A DNA stretch of 64,000 nt, taken from the NCBI GenBank assembly GCA_949292185.1, contig CASEYP010000019.1, forward strand, positions 124,001 to 188,000, given 5' to 3'. This document shows, in pieces, positions 37,043 to 47,430 of this stretch. The notes beneath the pieces are model-generated. The model searched no databases, had not been told where the DNA came from, and was given only the letters and a program-made list of their open reading frames with translations. Within the stretch, counting starts at the first letter, position 1. Every line of letters begins with the position of its first letter. The translations under genes and the position numbers were made by a program. This DNA comes from an uncultured bacterium. GTDB taxonomy: Bacteria; Cyanobacteriota; Vampirovibrionia; Gastranaerophilales; Gastranaerophilaceae.

Positions 37043-39529
37043 CTATTTAACAACAATGTTAACAAGTTTTTTAGGAACAACAATAACTTTTACAACTGTT
37101 TTTCCTTCAGTTTGAGCTTTAATTTTTTCACTATTTAAAGCAACTTGTTTCATTTGTTCTTGGTCTAAGCCTTCATCAACTTCAATTCTATCTTTAACTT
37201 TACCGTTAATTTGAACAACTAATGTAATAGAACTTGATTTAGCAAGATTTTCATCCCACTTACACCAAGGTTGATTATGAATTGAACCTTCACCGCCTAA
37301 ATCATGCCATACTTCTTCAGTCAAGTGAACTGCAACAGGTGACATAAGTTTAATCAATGAAATTACTGCAAAACTTAGAACATTCTTATCTTCATCAGAC
37401 AAGTCTTTTTTCTTAGCTTGCCAATCATAAATTGCATTAGTCAATTCTCTGTATTTTGAAATTACAGTATTGAATTGGAAGTCGTTAGAAATATCATTTG
37501 TAATACCCTTAATTGCCATATGAACAACTCTTACCAAGTCATCATTATCTTTTTGTAATGGGAAGTTCAATTTGTAATTAAGATTGATATTATCAGCATT
37601 TGTAGAAACTAATCTCCAAACACGATTTAAGAATTTATAACAACCTTCAACACCGGCATCAGACCAGTCGAAATCTCTAGCTGGAGGTGAATCAGAAAGA
37701 ATGAATAATCTGGCTGTATCAGCTCCGTAATTTTCAAAGATTTCATCCGGATCAACAGTGTTGCCCTTAGATTTAGACATTTTAGAACCATCTTTTAATA
37801 CCATACCTTGAGTTAACAAGTTTTTAAACGGTTCATCAAAATCTAACAATCCGCAATCACGTAAAGCTTTTGTGAAAAATCTTGAATACAACAAGTGTAA
37901 TATAGCATGTTCAATACCACCAACATACTGATCAACAGGAAGCCAGTGATTTACTTTGTCTTTATCAAAGCATTTTTCTGAATTTTTAGCATCAGAATAT
38001 CTTAGATAATACCAACTTGAACATACAAAAGTATCCATTGTATCAGTTTCTCTAACCGCATGCCCGCCACAAACAGGACATACAGTATCCTTAAATGTTT
38101 TTGAAGTTGTAATTGGAGATTTTCCAACAACTTTGAAATCAACATCCTTAGGTAATAAAACAGGTAACTGATCTTCAGGAACCGGTTGAATACCGCACTT
38201 GTCGCAATAAACAATAGGAATTGGAGCACCCCAATATCTTTGACGTGAAATTAACCAATCACGAAGTCTATATTGAGTTTTAAATTCACCAAAACCTTTA
38301 TCAACAGCCCATTGAGTAATTGCGTGTTTAGCTTTTTCATTTTGCATACCGCTAAATTCACCTGAATTTACCAAAACACCAGGTTCTGTGTATGCTTCTT
38401 TTGAGCAATCGCTAGGATTTTGCGGATCCTCAATAACAACCTTCATTGGTAAATTATATTTTTTAGCAAAATCGTAATCTCTTGTATCGTGAGTAGGAAC
38501 AGCCATAACAGCACCGGTTCCGTATTCTACAAGAGCATAATCAGCTGTCCACAATGGGAAGATTTCACCATTGAACGGATTTTTACAATGTGTACCTAAT
38601 GGAACACCTGTTTTAACACGTTCAGTTGATAATCTTTCGATTTCAGTCATCTTACGAGCATTTGCTCTATAATCTTCAACTGCTTGTTTATTTTCTTGAG
38701 TTGTTAATTTTTCAATATCTTTATATTCAGGTGCAACAACAAGATATGTAATACCAAATACTGTATCCGGTCTTGTTGTATAAACAGGAACTTCTATTTT
38801 TTCACCGTTTGGAGCATCTACTACAGGGAATTTGAAAATAGCACCTTTAGATTTACCAATCCAGTTTGCCTGCATTGTTTTTACATTATCGCCCCAACCA
38901 GGGAGTTTTTCTAAATCGTCTAACAATACTTCTGCATAATCAGTAATTTTGATAAACCATTGTGATAAATATTTTTTCTCAACAACACTATCACATCTCC
39001 AGCATTTACCATCAATTACCTGTTCGTTAGCAAGTACTGTTCCACAATTATTACACCAGTTTACAGCAGCTTCTTTTTTGTAAACTAAGCCTTTTTTATA
39101 TAATTGTAAAAATAACCACTGTGTCCATTTATAATAATCAGGCTTACAAGTAGTTACTTCTCTGTCCCAATCGTATGACAAACCCAACATTTTTAATTGT
39201 TTTGTCATATATGCAATATTTTCATCAGTCCAAGTTTCAGGATCTGCGTTATGTTGCATTGCTGCGTTTTCAGCCGGTAAACCAAAACTGTCCCAGCCTA
39301 TCGGATGTAATACATTAAATCCGTTTGCTCTTTTGAAACGTGCAATTACATCGGTAATTGTGTAGTTTCTAACATGTCCCATATGTAGCTTACCTGAAGG
39401 ATATGGGAACATTGATAGAGCATAATACTTAGGCTTGTCTGATACATCAGGGGTTTTAAAAGCCTTTGTATCTTCCCAGACTTTTTGCCATTTCTTTTCT
39501 ATTTCTTGCGGAAAATAATTTTCTTTCAT
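37043..39529 (-). CDS. leuS: Leucine--tRNA ligase
   Basis: The 828-residue class I aminoacyl-tRNA synthetase charges tRNA-Leu. It has FPYPSGKLHMGHVRNY (HIGH motif), SWDFGLPAENAA-type core residues, the connecting editing domain (VYTTRPDTVFGITYLV and TGAVMAVPTHDTRD), a zinc-like segment (CPVCGGHAVRETDTMDTF) and DGSKMSKSKGNTVDP (KMSKS). Length and order are typical of bacteria. Confidence 0.97.
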   Translation of the reverse strand: MKENYFPQEIEKKWQKVWEDTKAFKTPDVSDKPKYYALSMFPYPSGKLHMGHVRNYTITDVIARFKRANGFNVLHPIGWDSFGLPAENAAMQHNADPETWTDENIAYMTKQLKMLGLSYDWDREVTTCKPDYYKWTQWLFLQLYKKGLVYKKEAAVNWCNNCGTVLANEQVIDGKCWRCDSVVEKKYLSQWFIKITDYAEVLLDDLEKLPGWGDNVKTMQANWIGKSKGAIFKFPVVDAPNGEKIEVPVYTTRPDTVFGITYLVVAPEYKDIEKLTTQENKQAVEDYRANARKMTEIERLSTERVKTGVPLGTHCKNPFNGEIFPLWTADYALVEYGTGAVMAVPTHDTRDYDFAKKYNLPMKVVIEDPQNPSDCSKEAYTEPGVLVNSGEFSGMQNEKAKHAITQWAVDKGFGEFKTQYRLRDWLISRQRYWGAPIPIVYCDKCGIQPVPEDQLPVLLPKDVDFKVVGKSPITTSKTFKDTVCPVCGGHAVRETDTMDTFVCSSWYYLRYSDAKNSEKCFDKDKVNHWLPVDQYVGGIEHAILHLLYSRFFTKALRDCGLLDFDEPFKNLLTQGMVLKDGSKMSKSKGNTVDPDEIFENYGADTARLFILSDSPPARDFDWSDAGVEGCYKFLNRVWRLVSTNADNINLNYKLNFPLQKDNDDLVRVVHMAIKGITNDISNDFQFNTVISKYRELTNAIYDWQAKKKDLSDEDKNVLSFAVISLIKLMSPVAVHLTEEVWHDLGGEGSIHNQPWCKWDENLAKSSSITLVVQINGKVKDRIEVDEGLDQEQMKQVALNSEKIKAQTEGKTVVKVIVVPKKLVNIVVK

Positions 39530-39607
39530 ATTTTCTTTCTACTCCACTTATTCTCAACTCTGAGTATAGCACAAAGGCAAAACGCCGTAAACATCTTAAT
39601 TAACAAA

Positions 39608-39636
39608 AGAGAGATTGTTATAAAAACAATCTCTCT
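39608..39636 (-). terminator. Terminator of the PPi-phosphofructokinase gene
   Basis: AGAGAGATTGTT (39608-39619) pairs exactly with AACAATCTCTCT (39625-39636). On the minus strand a TTTTG stretch follows, 26 bases past the stop of the gene at 39662. Confidence 0.85.
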
Positions 39637-39661
39637 TCCAGAATTATTTTTCAAATTTGGA

Positions 39662-41344
39662 CTAAACAGAAGCCAATTCTTTGCTTCTTTCTAATTGTAA
39701 TGTAATAGTTGTAATATCACATACAGAAGATGGTCCAAAGTATTGAATTGCGCCTGGGAATAAATATCTGTCATTCATAGCCCAATCTTCTCTATTGTCT
39801 TGTAATCTCTTGAATACAGGACCGTCAAGTTTTACTAAAGCTTTTTGAATAACCGGTTTCATTTCACCGTGACGTTTTTCCATATTCATCATCATTGTTA
39901 ACGGAATACCGCCTGCAATCCATTGATCAGCAGGTTGAGTCAAGTTTCTTACTGATGATAAATATCCTGTTAAACCAAAGTTAATCAATGCAAAAGCATT
40001 GTAACCAAGTGAATAACAATAATCAGCATCAAAGTTTGATGGGAATGCACAACGTCCTTCATAACCGAAGAAGTGTGATTGTGCTGAGAATTTTCCAATA
40101 TAATCACCTTGAGATTTTAATTCATCTAATCTTGAAGAAATCATTTCGATTAATAATTTTTCAGTTTCAATTTTAGAAACTTGAACATTACCGTGTGGGT
40201 CACGATCTGCTAATAATTGACCTTTGATTAATGCTGGTAATGAACTGTATACCTTTGCATTTTCATCATCTAATCTGTTTTCTACAATTTCAAATTTTTC
40301 TCTGATAGTAGTTGCGTTAACAAAATCAGGATCAGATTCCAAAGATGCCATGATATCATTCAAGTTTGAAATCATAGAACCCATTTCCGGAATAAATTCA
40401 ATCAAACCTTCTGGAATAACTGCAATACCGAAGTTTTTACCTTTATCAGAACGTTTTACAATAATATCTGTCATATATTCAATAATTGAAGCTAATGACA
40501 TTTTCTTTTCTTGAATTTCTTCAGAAATCAAAGTGATATTTGGTTGAGTTTGTAATGCAGCTTCTAAAGCAACGTGAGAAGCACTTCTTCCCATAATCTT
40601 GATAAAGTGCCAATATTTCTTAGCAGAATTTGCATCTCTTTGAATATTTCCGATAAGTTCTGCGTAAGTTTTTGTTGCTGTATCAAAACCGAAAGAAATT
40701 TCGATTTGTTCATTTTTCAAATCACCATCAATTGTCTTAGGACATCCGATAACTTGAATTCCAGTGTTATGTTTAACAAACCATTCAGCTAACAAAGCTG
40801 CGTTAGTGTTAGAATCATCTCCACCAATAATTACAACAGCAGAAATGTTTAATTTTTTACATACAGCTAAAGATTTTTCAAATTGTTCTTCAGTTTCTAA
40901 TTTTGTTCTACCTGAACCGATAATATCAAAACCACCGGTATTTCTATATGCATCAATAAATTCATCATCAAATTCTACATATTTGCCATCAATAATACCA
41001 GAAGGTCCACCTAAAAATCCGTATAATTTATTTGCAGGATTAGCATTTTTCAATGCGTCATATAAACCTGCAATAACATTGTGTCCACCAGGAGCTTGAC
41101 CACCTGATAAAATTACACCAACGTTTCTAACTTCTGAAGTTGAAGCAGATGAAGATTTTTTAAATGTAACAGTTGGTTTTCCATAAGTGTTTGCAAATAA
41201 ATTTTTAATTTGTTCACGATCTCTTACAGCTTCTGTAGCAGATCCTTCAACCATTTCCAATGAGTTTACGCCATTTTGTAAACTTGAAGGAAGTTTTGGT
41301 TGGTACTTTAATCTTTCAATTTGTAATGGTGAAAGTTTTGTCAT
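39662..41344 (-). CDS. pfp: Pyrophosphate-dependent 6-phosphofructokinase (long type)
   Basis: The 560-residue enzyme phosphorylates fructose 6-phosphate using PPi rather than ATP. Landmarks are [36 protein letters not shown], the [18 protein letters not shown] motif (GGDD instead of the GGDG of ATP-PFK), [17 protein letters not shown], and [15 protein letters not shown]. This is the plant-beta/spirochaete-type long form. It makes glycolysis cheaper and reversible, which fits an energy-limited fermenter. Confidence 0.92.
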   Translation of the reverse strand: MTKLSPLQIERLKYQPKLPSSLQNGVNSLEMVEGSATEAVRDREQIKNLFANTYGKPTVTFKKSSSASTSEVRNVGVILSGGQAPGGHNVIAGLYDALKNANPANKLYGFLGGPSGIIDGKYVEFDDEFIDAYRNTGGFDIIGSGRTKLETEEQFEKSLAVCKKLNISAVVIIGGDDSNTNAALLAEWFVKHNTGIQVIGCPKTIDGDLKNEQIEISFGFDTATKTYAELIGNIQRDANSAKKYWHFIKIMGRSASHVALEAALQTQPNITLISEEIQEKKMSLASIIEYMTDIIVKRSDKGKNFGIAVIPEGLIEFIPEMGSMISNLNDIMASLESDPDFVNATTIREKFEIVENRLDDENAKVYSSLPALIKGQLLADRDPHGNVQVSKIETEKLLIEMISSRLDELKSQGDYIGKFSAQSHFFGYEGRCAFPSNFDADYCYSLGYNAFALINFGLTGYLSSVRNLTQPADQWIAGGIPLTMMMNMEKRHGEMKPVIQKALVKLDGPVFKRLQDNREDWAMNDRYLFPGAIQYFGPSSVCDITTITLQLERSKELASV

Positions 41345-41527
41345 TTAAAATTTCCTTTCCTTTTGTAACAGTGTTTACATGCAATATTCTACTACAAAAA
41401 CCTACAAAGTGAAGATTTAACACTTGATGTTGTTACGGTATATTTTTGATACTGTTAATTTAGCAATATTTCACCTAAAGTAATAATATTTATTAAAGCT
41501 GAAATATTAAAAAATAATAAATTTCGC

Positions 41528-41568
41528 TTGTGAAATTGTTTTGATAATTTATAATGTAAATATATAAT
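41528..41568 (+). promoter_or_regulatory. Two overlapping promoters of grpE
   Basis: One is TTGTGA (41528-41533), a 16-base spacer and TATAAT (41550-41555). A second is TTGATA (41541-41546), 16 bases and TATAAT (41563-41568). No CIRCE (HrcA operator) inverted repeat was seen in the 243-base upstream gap. Confidence 0.5.
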
Positions 41569-41587
41569 GTTGTGAAGGGAAATACTT

Positions 41588-42181
41588 ATGTTCAACAAAA
41601 ATTCAAATCCGTTTAAAGACGAAAAAATCGTTAAGGACGAAGAAACAAAACAAGAAGAATCAACTACAGCAGAAACCGAAGAAACTAAAGCTGAAGAAGC
41701 TAAACCTGCTGAAGAAGATAACGCAAATGATAAATTAAAAAAACTACAAGAAGAATATGACAAATTAAATCAACAATATATTCGTCTTGCTGCAGATTTT
41801 GATAATTATAGAAAACGTCAGGCACAAGAACGAGAAAATCTTATCAAATTTGGAACAGAAAATGCTCTAAAAAGTATGTTAGAAGTTCTTGATAATTTTG
41901 AAAGAGGACAAAAAGCACTTGAAAATGTTGACGATTGCGAAAAAGTCAAAGAAAGTTTCAATCTTGTACACAAACAAGTATTTGATGCATTAACAAAACT
42001 CGGACTTGAAGAAATAAAAGCCATCGGAGAAGAATTTGACCCCAATTTCCACGAAGCAGTTATGCAAACACCAACAAGTGAACACCCGGAACATACTGTA
42101 ATCAACGAATTACAAAAAGGTTACAAATTGGGTGACAAAGTCCTTAGACCTACCCTTGTTAACGTTGCTACTGCCGAATAA
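41588..42181 (+). CDS. grpE: GrpE nucleotide-exchange factor
   Basis: This 197-residue cochaperone speeds ADP release from DnaK. It has an acidic, disordered N terminus (about 1-55), a long coiled coil ([20 protein letters not shown] with DFDNYRKR), and the C-terminal beta domain with [20 protein letters not shown] and LVNVATAE. It is followed after 44 bases by dnaJ. dnaK is not adjacent. Confidence 0.94.
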   Translation: MFNKNSNPFKDEKIVKDEETKQEESTTAETEETKAEEAKPAEEDNANDKLKKLQEEYDKLNQQYIRLAADFDNYRKRQAQERENLIKFGTENALKSMLEVLDNFERGQKALENVDDCEKVKESFNLVHKQVFDALTKLGLEEIKAIGEEFDPNFHEAVMQTPTSEHPEHTVINELQKGYKLGDKVLRPTLVNVATAE

Positions 42182-42225
42182 TATTATTTGAAAGACTTGA
42201 GGATATAAAGGAAGTAGAAAAAACA

Positions 42226-43350
42226 ATGGCAGATTACTATGAAATATTAGGGGTATCAAAAGATGCTTCAAAAGAAGAGATAAAATCGGCTTTTCGTAGG
42301 AAAGCCAGACAGTTACACCCTGATGTAAACAAAGCACCAGATGCTGAAGAAAAATTTAAAGAACTAGGAAAAGCATACGAAACCTTATCTGATGACAATA
42401 AACGTGCAACATACGATAGATATGGCGAAGATGGGTTGAAAAATGCCGGTTTTGATACAAATGGACCTTTTGCAGGCGGATTTGGCGATTTAAATGATAT
42501 TTTTGAATCATTCTTTGGCGGATTTGGCGGATTTGGATTTGGCGGAAGACCTGATCCTAATGCTCCTCAACGTGGTGATGACTTAAGATATGATATTAAA
42601 CTAAAATTTGAAGAAGCTGCTTTTGGAGTAAGCAAAGTTATAAAATTTGATCATCTTGAGACATGTCCTGATTGTAACGGTACGGGTGCCGAAAAAGGTT
42701 CTCAAAAGACAACTTGCCCTCAATGTAACGGTACCGGACAAGTTAAGACAGTTACAAGAACTCCTTTAGGAAATTTTGCACAAATCACAACATGCCCGCA
42801 TTGCCAAGGTTCCGGACAAGTTATTGATAAACCTTGCAAAACTTGCCAAGGTCACGGTCAAATAACTAAAGAAAAGAAAATTGAAATAAAAATTCCTGCC
42901 GGTGTTGACAATATGTCAAAAATAAGAGTATCCTCAGAAGGTGATTGCGGAACAAATGGCGGTCCAAATGGTGATTTGTTTGTCGTAATTCACGTTGAAC
43001 CTTCTAAATACTTTAAACGTGACGGAATAAATGTCTTTACTGAACTTGAAATTTCTCCGGCTCAAGCTGTTATGGGTGATGTTGTTACAGTTCAGACACT
43101 TGATGGAGATAAAGAAGTTCAAATTCCTTCAGGAATACAACATTCTAATATCGTTAAGATTAAAGGTGCAGGTATTCCACTTATCACAAAACCTTCTCAA
43201 CGAGGCGATCATATTATTGTTGTTAAAATCAAAATTCCAACACGCCTAAGCGATGAAGAGAAAAAATTATATCAAAGACTTTATGAACTAAATGGTGGCA
43301 AAAAACCACAAAAATCAATTATGTCAAAAGTTAAGGGAGTATTTAAGTAA
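42226..43350 (+). CDS. dnaJ: DnaJ chaperone
   Basis: This 374-residue J protein hands substrates to DnaK. It has the J domain with HPD ([20 protein letters not shown]), a Gly/Phe-rich linker ([20 protein letters not shown]), four CxxCxGxG zinc repeats ([32 protein letters not shown]) and the C-terminal substrate-binding part. Its stop overlaps the next gene start by one base, so translation is coupled. Confidence 0.96.
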   Translation: MADYYEILGVSKDASKEEIKSAFRRKARQLHPDVNKAPDAEEKFKELGKAYETLSDDNKRATYDRYGEDGLKNAGFDTNGPFAGGFGDLNDIFESFFGGFGGFGFGGRPDPNAPQRGDDLRYDIKLKFEEAAFGVSKVIKFDHLETCPDCNGTGAEKGSQKTTCPQCNGTGQVKTVTRTPLGNFAQITTCPHCQGSGQVIDKPCKTCQGHGQITKEKKIEIKIPAGVDNMSKIRVSSEGDCGTNGGPNGDLFVVIHVEPSKYFKRDGINVFTELEISPAQAVMGDVVTVQTLDGDKEVQIPSGIQHSNIVKIKGAGIPLITKPSQRGDHIIVVKIKIPTRLSDEEKKLYQRLYELNGGKKPQKSIMSKVKGVFK

Positions 43351-44765
43351 TGCGGAAAATCTTAACGGCAATATGCTTATGTTTTATGATTTGTACAACT
43401 GCTTTTGGAGCTCAAGTTCCTGAATCAGTACAAAACTTTGTAAATAAAGATTTCCCTAATACAAATTTCAGATTTGATGGGGCAATAATTTTACCTGACA
43501 ACACAATGTATTTGCCTGTTTTTCCCGCCAAAACTCAAGATTTAAAAGAAGTTAGCATCAAATCAAGTTATCCTGTTAATACAGCTATGAAACAGAAACC
43601 TGATATGATTATTTTGAATAACAATTATGTACTTTTAAAAGTTTTAAATGTTAATGGCAAAAAAACCGTCATAAATTTGACATCTACTCCTGAAGAACTC
43701 CAAACAGGACTTTTGCCTCAAGATATACTCCTTCCAAAAGGACTTGTTATTCCTGAATCTTTAAAAGGAATTATCGGAAATATTGATGTTACTGTAGCTC
43801 AAGACACAGGACTTAGAATAAATAATTCTAAAAATAAAGTTAAAAAATTAACTACTCCTGTTGAACCCCTAAATGGTAAAACATTTTATATCTCTACAGG
43901 AACTAATAGAAATATCCAAGTAATTCAAACAAATAATAAAAATCCTGAATATTCACTTGAACAAGAACACGTTATCAATGATATGAAAGCTTATAATAAT
44001 GAATTTCTTTTGGTAACTTATTTTGATTCAAAAGTTATGAATGTTATTTCTTTAATGGATGAAAAAGTTATTAAACAAGTTAATTTTGAAATTTGTCCTG
44101 AACAAATTATCATTGATAATGCTCAAAAAATTGCATATATTACATCTGGCTCAAATTCAAGTGTATATATATTTAGCCTTGAAACAATGACATTGAAAAA
44201 ACAATTAAAAATCAATGGTATGTGTGAAAAATTTACCCTTAGCGAAGATGGAACAAAATTATTCTACGTAGATAGAAATACCAATGATATTTGGGTAATT
44301 GAACTTGATAATGACTTTTTACTTAGAAATATCGGTAGTTTTCCAAACGTTTCAAAAATTGCTTATGCAAACGGTAAGATATACATAATAAGCAGAACAA
44401 AAAACAGACTTGCTATTGTAGATTATGAAACTTTAGGATTTTTATCAGAACTTGAAGTCTGTGAAAAACCTGTTGATTTATATGCACACAACGGTGAATT
44501 ATTTATCCTTGGCGCTCAAGATAACACCGTAGATGTTTTAAATACTCAGGACGATGTTCTTACAGATAAATTATTCTTAAATACAAACGCATTTGCAACT
44601 AAAATTACACCAATCGAAAACAGTAATTTAATAATGATAACAAATGCAAGATCAGGTTTGTATTCTGTAATTGATACAGATACAAAAGAAATTGTAAAAA
44701 CAAGCCCGCTAGATGTTCCTGTTAGAACAATAGTAGTAACAAATAAGGTGAAAACAATAAAATAA
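43350..44765 (+). CDS. Exported beta-propeller-like protein
   Basis: The 471-residue protein has a signal peptide (RKILTAICLCFMICTTAFGAQ), then a beta-rich region and a series of blades resembling YncE-type seven-bladed propellers (for example FYISTGTNRNIQVIQTN, AYITSGSNSSVYIFSLETM, LFYVDRNTNDIWVIELD, IYIISRTKNRLAIVDYETLG, LIMITNARSGLYSVIDTDTK). No catalytic motif is visible. It is translated from a start overlapping dnaJ, which is an odd partner; a role in envelope folding or ligand binding is conceivable but not shown. Confidence 0.72.
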   Translation: MRKILTAICLCFMICTTAFGAQVPESVQNFVNKDFPNTNFRFDGAIILPDNTMYLPVFPAKTQDLKEVSIKSSYPVNTAMKQKPDMIILNNNYVLLKVLNVNGKKTVINLTSTPEELQTGLLPQDILLPKGLVIPESLKGIIGNIDVTVAQDTGLRINNSKNKVKKLTTPVEPLNGKTFYISTGTNRNIQVIQTNNKNPEYSLEQEHVINDMKAYNNEFLLVTYFDSKVMNVISLMDEKVIKQVNFEICPEQIIIDNAQKIAYITSGSNSSVYIFSLETMTLKKQLKINGMCEKFTLSEDGTKLFYVDRNTNDIWVIELDNDFLLRNIGSFPNVSKIAYANGKIYIISRTKNRLAIVDYETLGFLSELEVCEKPVDLYAHNGELFILGAQDNTVDVLNTQDDVLTDKLFLNTNAFATKITPIENSNLIMITNARSGLYSVIDTDTKEIVKTSPLDVPVRTIVVTNKVKTIK

Positions 44766-44767
44766 AA

Positions 44768-45337
44768 ATGATAGAAAATTTTGATAACACAACACAAGAA
44801 GTTTTAAAAGAACTTGAAAAAACTCAAAAACAATTTTGGAATATTTCAAGAACTACTGCAGAATTTTTATATAATTTAATTGTTGATTCAAAATCCCAAA
44901 GTGTACTGGAAATCGGTACATCAAACGGATATTCAGGAATTTGGCTTGCTAAAGCTTTAAAAAAAACAGGCGGAAAACTTACAACTATTGAGTTTTATGA
45001 TAAAAGACTTGATATTGCAAAAGAAAATTTTGAAAAATGTAATGTTGCAGATATTATTACAACAAAAAAAGGTGATGCCGCAACGATTTTAGAATATTTA
45101 CCGGAAGATTTTAAAATTGATTTTGCATTTGTTGATGCAAACAAAGCCCAATATATAAAATTCTTCCACCTAATTGCACCTCACCTAAAAACCGGCGGCT
45201 ACATTGCATGCGATAACGTAATTTCTCATGCACAAAAAGTTCAAACATTTATAGATGATATCAATGCAAATCCTGATTATGAAAATGTGGTATTACCATT
45301 ACCGGCAGGATTATCATTGGCAAAAAAAATACGATAA
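44768..45337 (+). CDS. Class I SAM-dependent O-methyltransferase
   Basis: The 189-residue enzyme has the SAM-binding VLEIGTSNGYSGIWLAKAL, the acidic loop TTIEFYDKRLDIAKENF, GDAATIL, and the catechol O-methyltransferase-like FAFVDANKAQYIKFFHLIAP with a metal-binding Asp (IACDNVISH). It belongs to the family of small bacterial O-methyltransferases (caffeoyl-CoA OMT-like), whose natural substrates are often unknown. It starts two bases after the propeller stop. Confidence 0.85.
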   Translation: MIENFDNTTQEVLKELEKTQKQFWNISRTTAEFLYNLIVDSKSQSVLEIGTSNGYSGIWLAKALKKTGGKLTTIEFYDKRLDIAKENFEKCNVADIITTKKGDAATILEYLPEDFKIDFAFVDANKAQYIKFFHLIAPHLKTGGYIACDNVISHAQKVQTFIDDINANPDYENVVLPLPAGLSLAKKIR

Positions 45338-45339
45338 TT

Positions 45340-45370
45340 AAACTTAAAAATCCTAATATAAGTTTTTAGT
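45340..45370 (+). terminator. Probable terminator after the O-methyltransferase
   Basis: AAACTTA (45340-45346) and TAAGTTT (45359-45365) form a seven-base stem with a 12-base loop followed by a T-rich stretch. It lies between the O-methyltransferase stop and the HIT gene, so the latter may be partly separate. Confidence 0.5.
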
Positions 45371-45393
45371 TTTGAATTAAAAAGGAGAAAATT

Positions 45394-45708
45394 ATGAGCG
45401 AAGATTGCATTTTTTGTAAAATTATAAATGGTGAATTCGGAACAGAATTTGTTTATGAAACAGAAAATACTGTAGTTTTTAATGATATTAACCCAAAAGC
45501 TCCAATACATATGCTTGTTTGTCCTAAAAAACATATTGCATCATTAAATGAATTAGAAGATAAAAATTTAATGGCTGAACTTTTGCAAACAGTAAAAGAT
45601 GTAACAAAAAAAATTGGTCTAAAATCTTATAAAACACAAATTAATACAGGAAAAGAAGCAGGACAAGAAGTTTTCCATTTACATATTCATATTCTTGGAA
45701 ATAAATAA
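45394..45708 (+). CDS. HIT family nucleotide-binding hydrolase
   Basis: The 104-residue protein has CIFCKIINGE at the N terminus and the triad HLHIHILG near the C terminus, the HIT signature. Such proteins hydrolyse AMP-linked substrates such as adenosine phosphoramidates. Length and motifs fit the Hint branch. A good SD (AAAAAGGAG) precedes the ATG. Confidence 0.93.
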   Translation: MSEDCIFCKIINGEFGTEFVYETENTVVFNDINPKAPIHMLVCPKKHIASLNELEDKNLMAELLQTVKDVTKKIGLKSYKTQINTGKEAGQEVFHLHIHILGNK

Positions 45709-45719
45709 TTAGTTAAAAC

Positions 45720-45809
45720 TTTGTTACAAAAATCTTTTGATATTAAAGATTATTATAAAAAACTCCGTTAACCATAACATGTATATAAATAGATAAGGAG
45801 ATATGCGTT
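45720..45809 (+). promoter_or_regulatory. Upstream region of the EF-hand/LysM-like gene
   Basis: TTTGTTACAAAAA (45720-45732) stands 77 bases before the ATG at 45810, the same place as the identical 13-mer in front of the gene at 7656. An ATCTTT/AAAGAT inverted repeat follows, then a TATAAATAGATA stretch and AAGGAGATATG. The shared motif and spacing suggest a common promoter or operator. Confidence 0.45.
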
Positions 45810-47336
45810 ATGGTAGATGGAGTTGGCAACACCCCGCAGCAAAATCAACCCCTTAAATTAAAAGGAAAAGACGGTAAAAGCATTGATTTAAATAATCTTA
45901 AAGGATTACAAAAAACAAAAGGAAACGAAGCTCTTTTTAACATGTATGACAAAGACGGAAATGGTGTCATAGATGAAAAAGAAGCTGTTGTAATGCAAAA
46001 AAATCTATATTCATTATCAAATGGTAATGGCAAAATCTCACAAAGAGAAATGAAAGCTTTATTTGGCGACAATAATAAAGCAGCATTTGAAGCATTATCA
46101 AAACTAGCGGATCAACAGGCAACTCCAAAAGGCGAAAAATATACAGAAGTAAACGGAAACACAACAACCGAATTTTATAATAGTAATTTTGGAATTGAAC
46201 ATTCACAACGTCAAGATGTAACAAAAAATCAAGATGGAAGCACAACTACAGTTTTCCAAAATGGAGATCAAATGATCAAATTCCAAGATGGAACATCTAC
46301 CTATGTCCAACAAGACGGAACAATAATAAAACATAACAAATCAGGTCAAAAAACTTCCATGATAAAACCTGATGGTACAGAAATAATATACAAAAATGCA
46401 AATACAGTTATAATCAACAATAAAGATGGTCAAAAAGCCTCTATGATTGAATATCGTGACAATCAACAGGTTCAAACAAATTATGAATACACGCAAGATG
46501 GTCAAACAATAGCAAAAGAATACACCGGAGAAGGTGAAAATGCACAATTATCATCAATTACGGTTTCAAGCAAAAAAGACGGTCATAATATAGATACAAA
46601 ATACGCCTCAGAAGCGGATATGAAAAATAACAGACCATCAGAAACTATTCAAGATGCGCATAATCCAACATTAAAAACAACAACCAAATACATTTATGAT
46701 GACTTCGGTAATATAAAAACAGAAACAAAAAATTCTGCAGGAGAAACAACAACAAAATACACAAACTCCCAAGGAGAAGAAATTCAAGCAGAAGCATTTA
46801 ACCCGTCATCTTATGAATATACAGTTCCTGAAGGACATAGCATTTCTCAAATAGTTAAAGACGGATTAAAGAAACAAGGTATAGAAAATCCAACAGATGA
46901 ACAAATAAAAGAAGCACGTCAACAATTGCTTGATGCAAATCCTGGCAAATATAAAACTATGAAATCAGGTCAATACAAAGGCAATCAATATTTTTATGCA
47001 AATGATAACATCACAATGCCTAAGTTTAATCTAACCCAAGCACCTGAAGAAAATGACAGTATTGCCTCTCAAGGAAATCAACAAAATGTCTTACCGGAAG
47101 TAGTTATTACCGGGGCCAAAATATCACCTGAAAACGTTGCCTTCAAACAAGATCTTCAAACTCAACTTGGAGCAGATTTTGAAGTTGGTTATGCTCAAGA
47201 TGGATCAATTGAAGTTAAAGATCAAAATGGTAATATTCATACCAATATAAACAGTATGATGGATAATCCAAATGAAATTAAAAAAGACATACTTGATCCA
47301 AAATTTAACATCGATGATGACACATACATGGCTTAA
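45810..47336 (+). CDS. Large EF-hand and DG-repeat protein with LysM-like segment
   Basis: The 508-residue protein has one clear EF-hand (YDKDGNGVIDEKEAVVMQ, about 50-67) and a possible second (SNGNGKISQREMKALFG). Then comes a region of repeated K-D-G- and Q-D-G-type beta turns (QDGSTTTVFQNGDQ, QDGTIIKHNKSGQK), and near residues 341-395 a LysM-like stretch YTVPEGHSISQIVKDGLKKQ. It has no signal peptide, so export would need another route. Its DG-repeat style is shared with the protein at 56452-57690. Function unknown; calcium binding is inferred from the EF-hand. Confidence 0.75.
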   Translation: MVDGVGNTPQQNQPLKLKGKDGKSIDLNNLKGLQKTKGNEALFNMYDKDGNGVIDEKEAVVMQKNLYSLSNGNGKISQREMKALFGDNNKAAFEALSKLADQQATPKGEKYTEVNGNTTTEFYNSNFGIEHSQRQDVTKNQDGSTTTVFQNGDQMIKFQDGTSTYVQQDGTIIKHNKSGQKTSMIKPDGTEIIYKNANTVIINNKDGQKASMIEYRDNQQVQTNYEYTQDGQTIAKEYTGEGENAQLSSITVSSKKDGHNIDTKYASEADMKNNRPSETIQDAHNPTLKTTTKYIYDDFGNIKTETKNSAGETTTKYTNSQGEEIQAEAFNPSSYEYTVPEGHSISQIVKDGLKKQGIENPTDEQIKEARQQLLDANPGKYKTMKSGQYKGNQYFYANDNITMPKFNLTQAPEENDSIASQGNQQNVLPEVVITGAKISPENVAFKQDLQTQLGADFEVGYAQDGSIEVKDQNGNIHTNINSMMDNPNEIKKDILDPKFNIDDDTYMA

Positions 47337-47367
47337 TATTTGAAAAGAAATCTTTATATGATAGCAT

Positions 47368-47395
47368 TAGGTTACACAAAAATTTGTGTAACCTA
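47368..47395. repeat. Perfect 13-base inverted repeat between 45810 gene and speE
   Basis: TAGGTTACACAAA (47368-47380) and TTTGTGTAACCTA (47383-47395) are exact reverse complements separated by two bases. It could end the upstream transcript (T-rich after it) or act as an operator for speE, whose ATG is 35 bases further on. Confidence 0.8.
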
Positions 47396-47430
47396 TTTGT
47401 TTGTACAAAAAGAAAGGATAATTAAACGAA

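Noticed and set aside
41345-41587. CIRCE/HrcA operator before grpE
   Set aside because: No inverted repeat of the CIRCE form (TTAGCACTC-N9-GAGTGCTAA) is present; only sigma-70-like promoters are seen.
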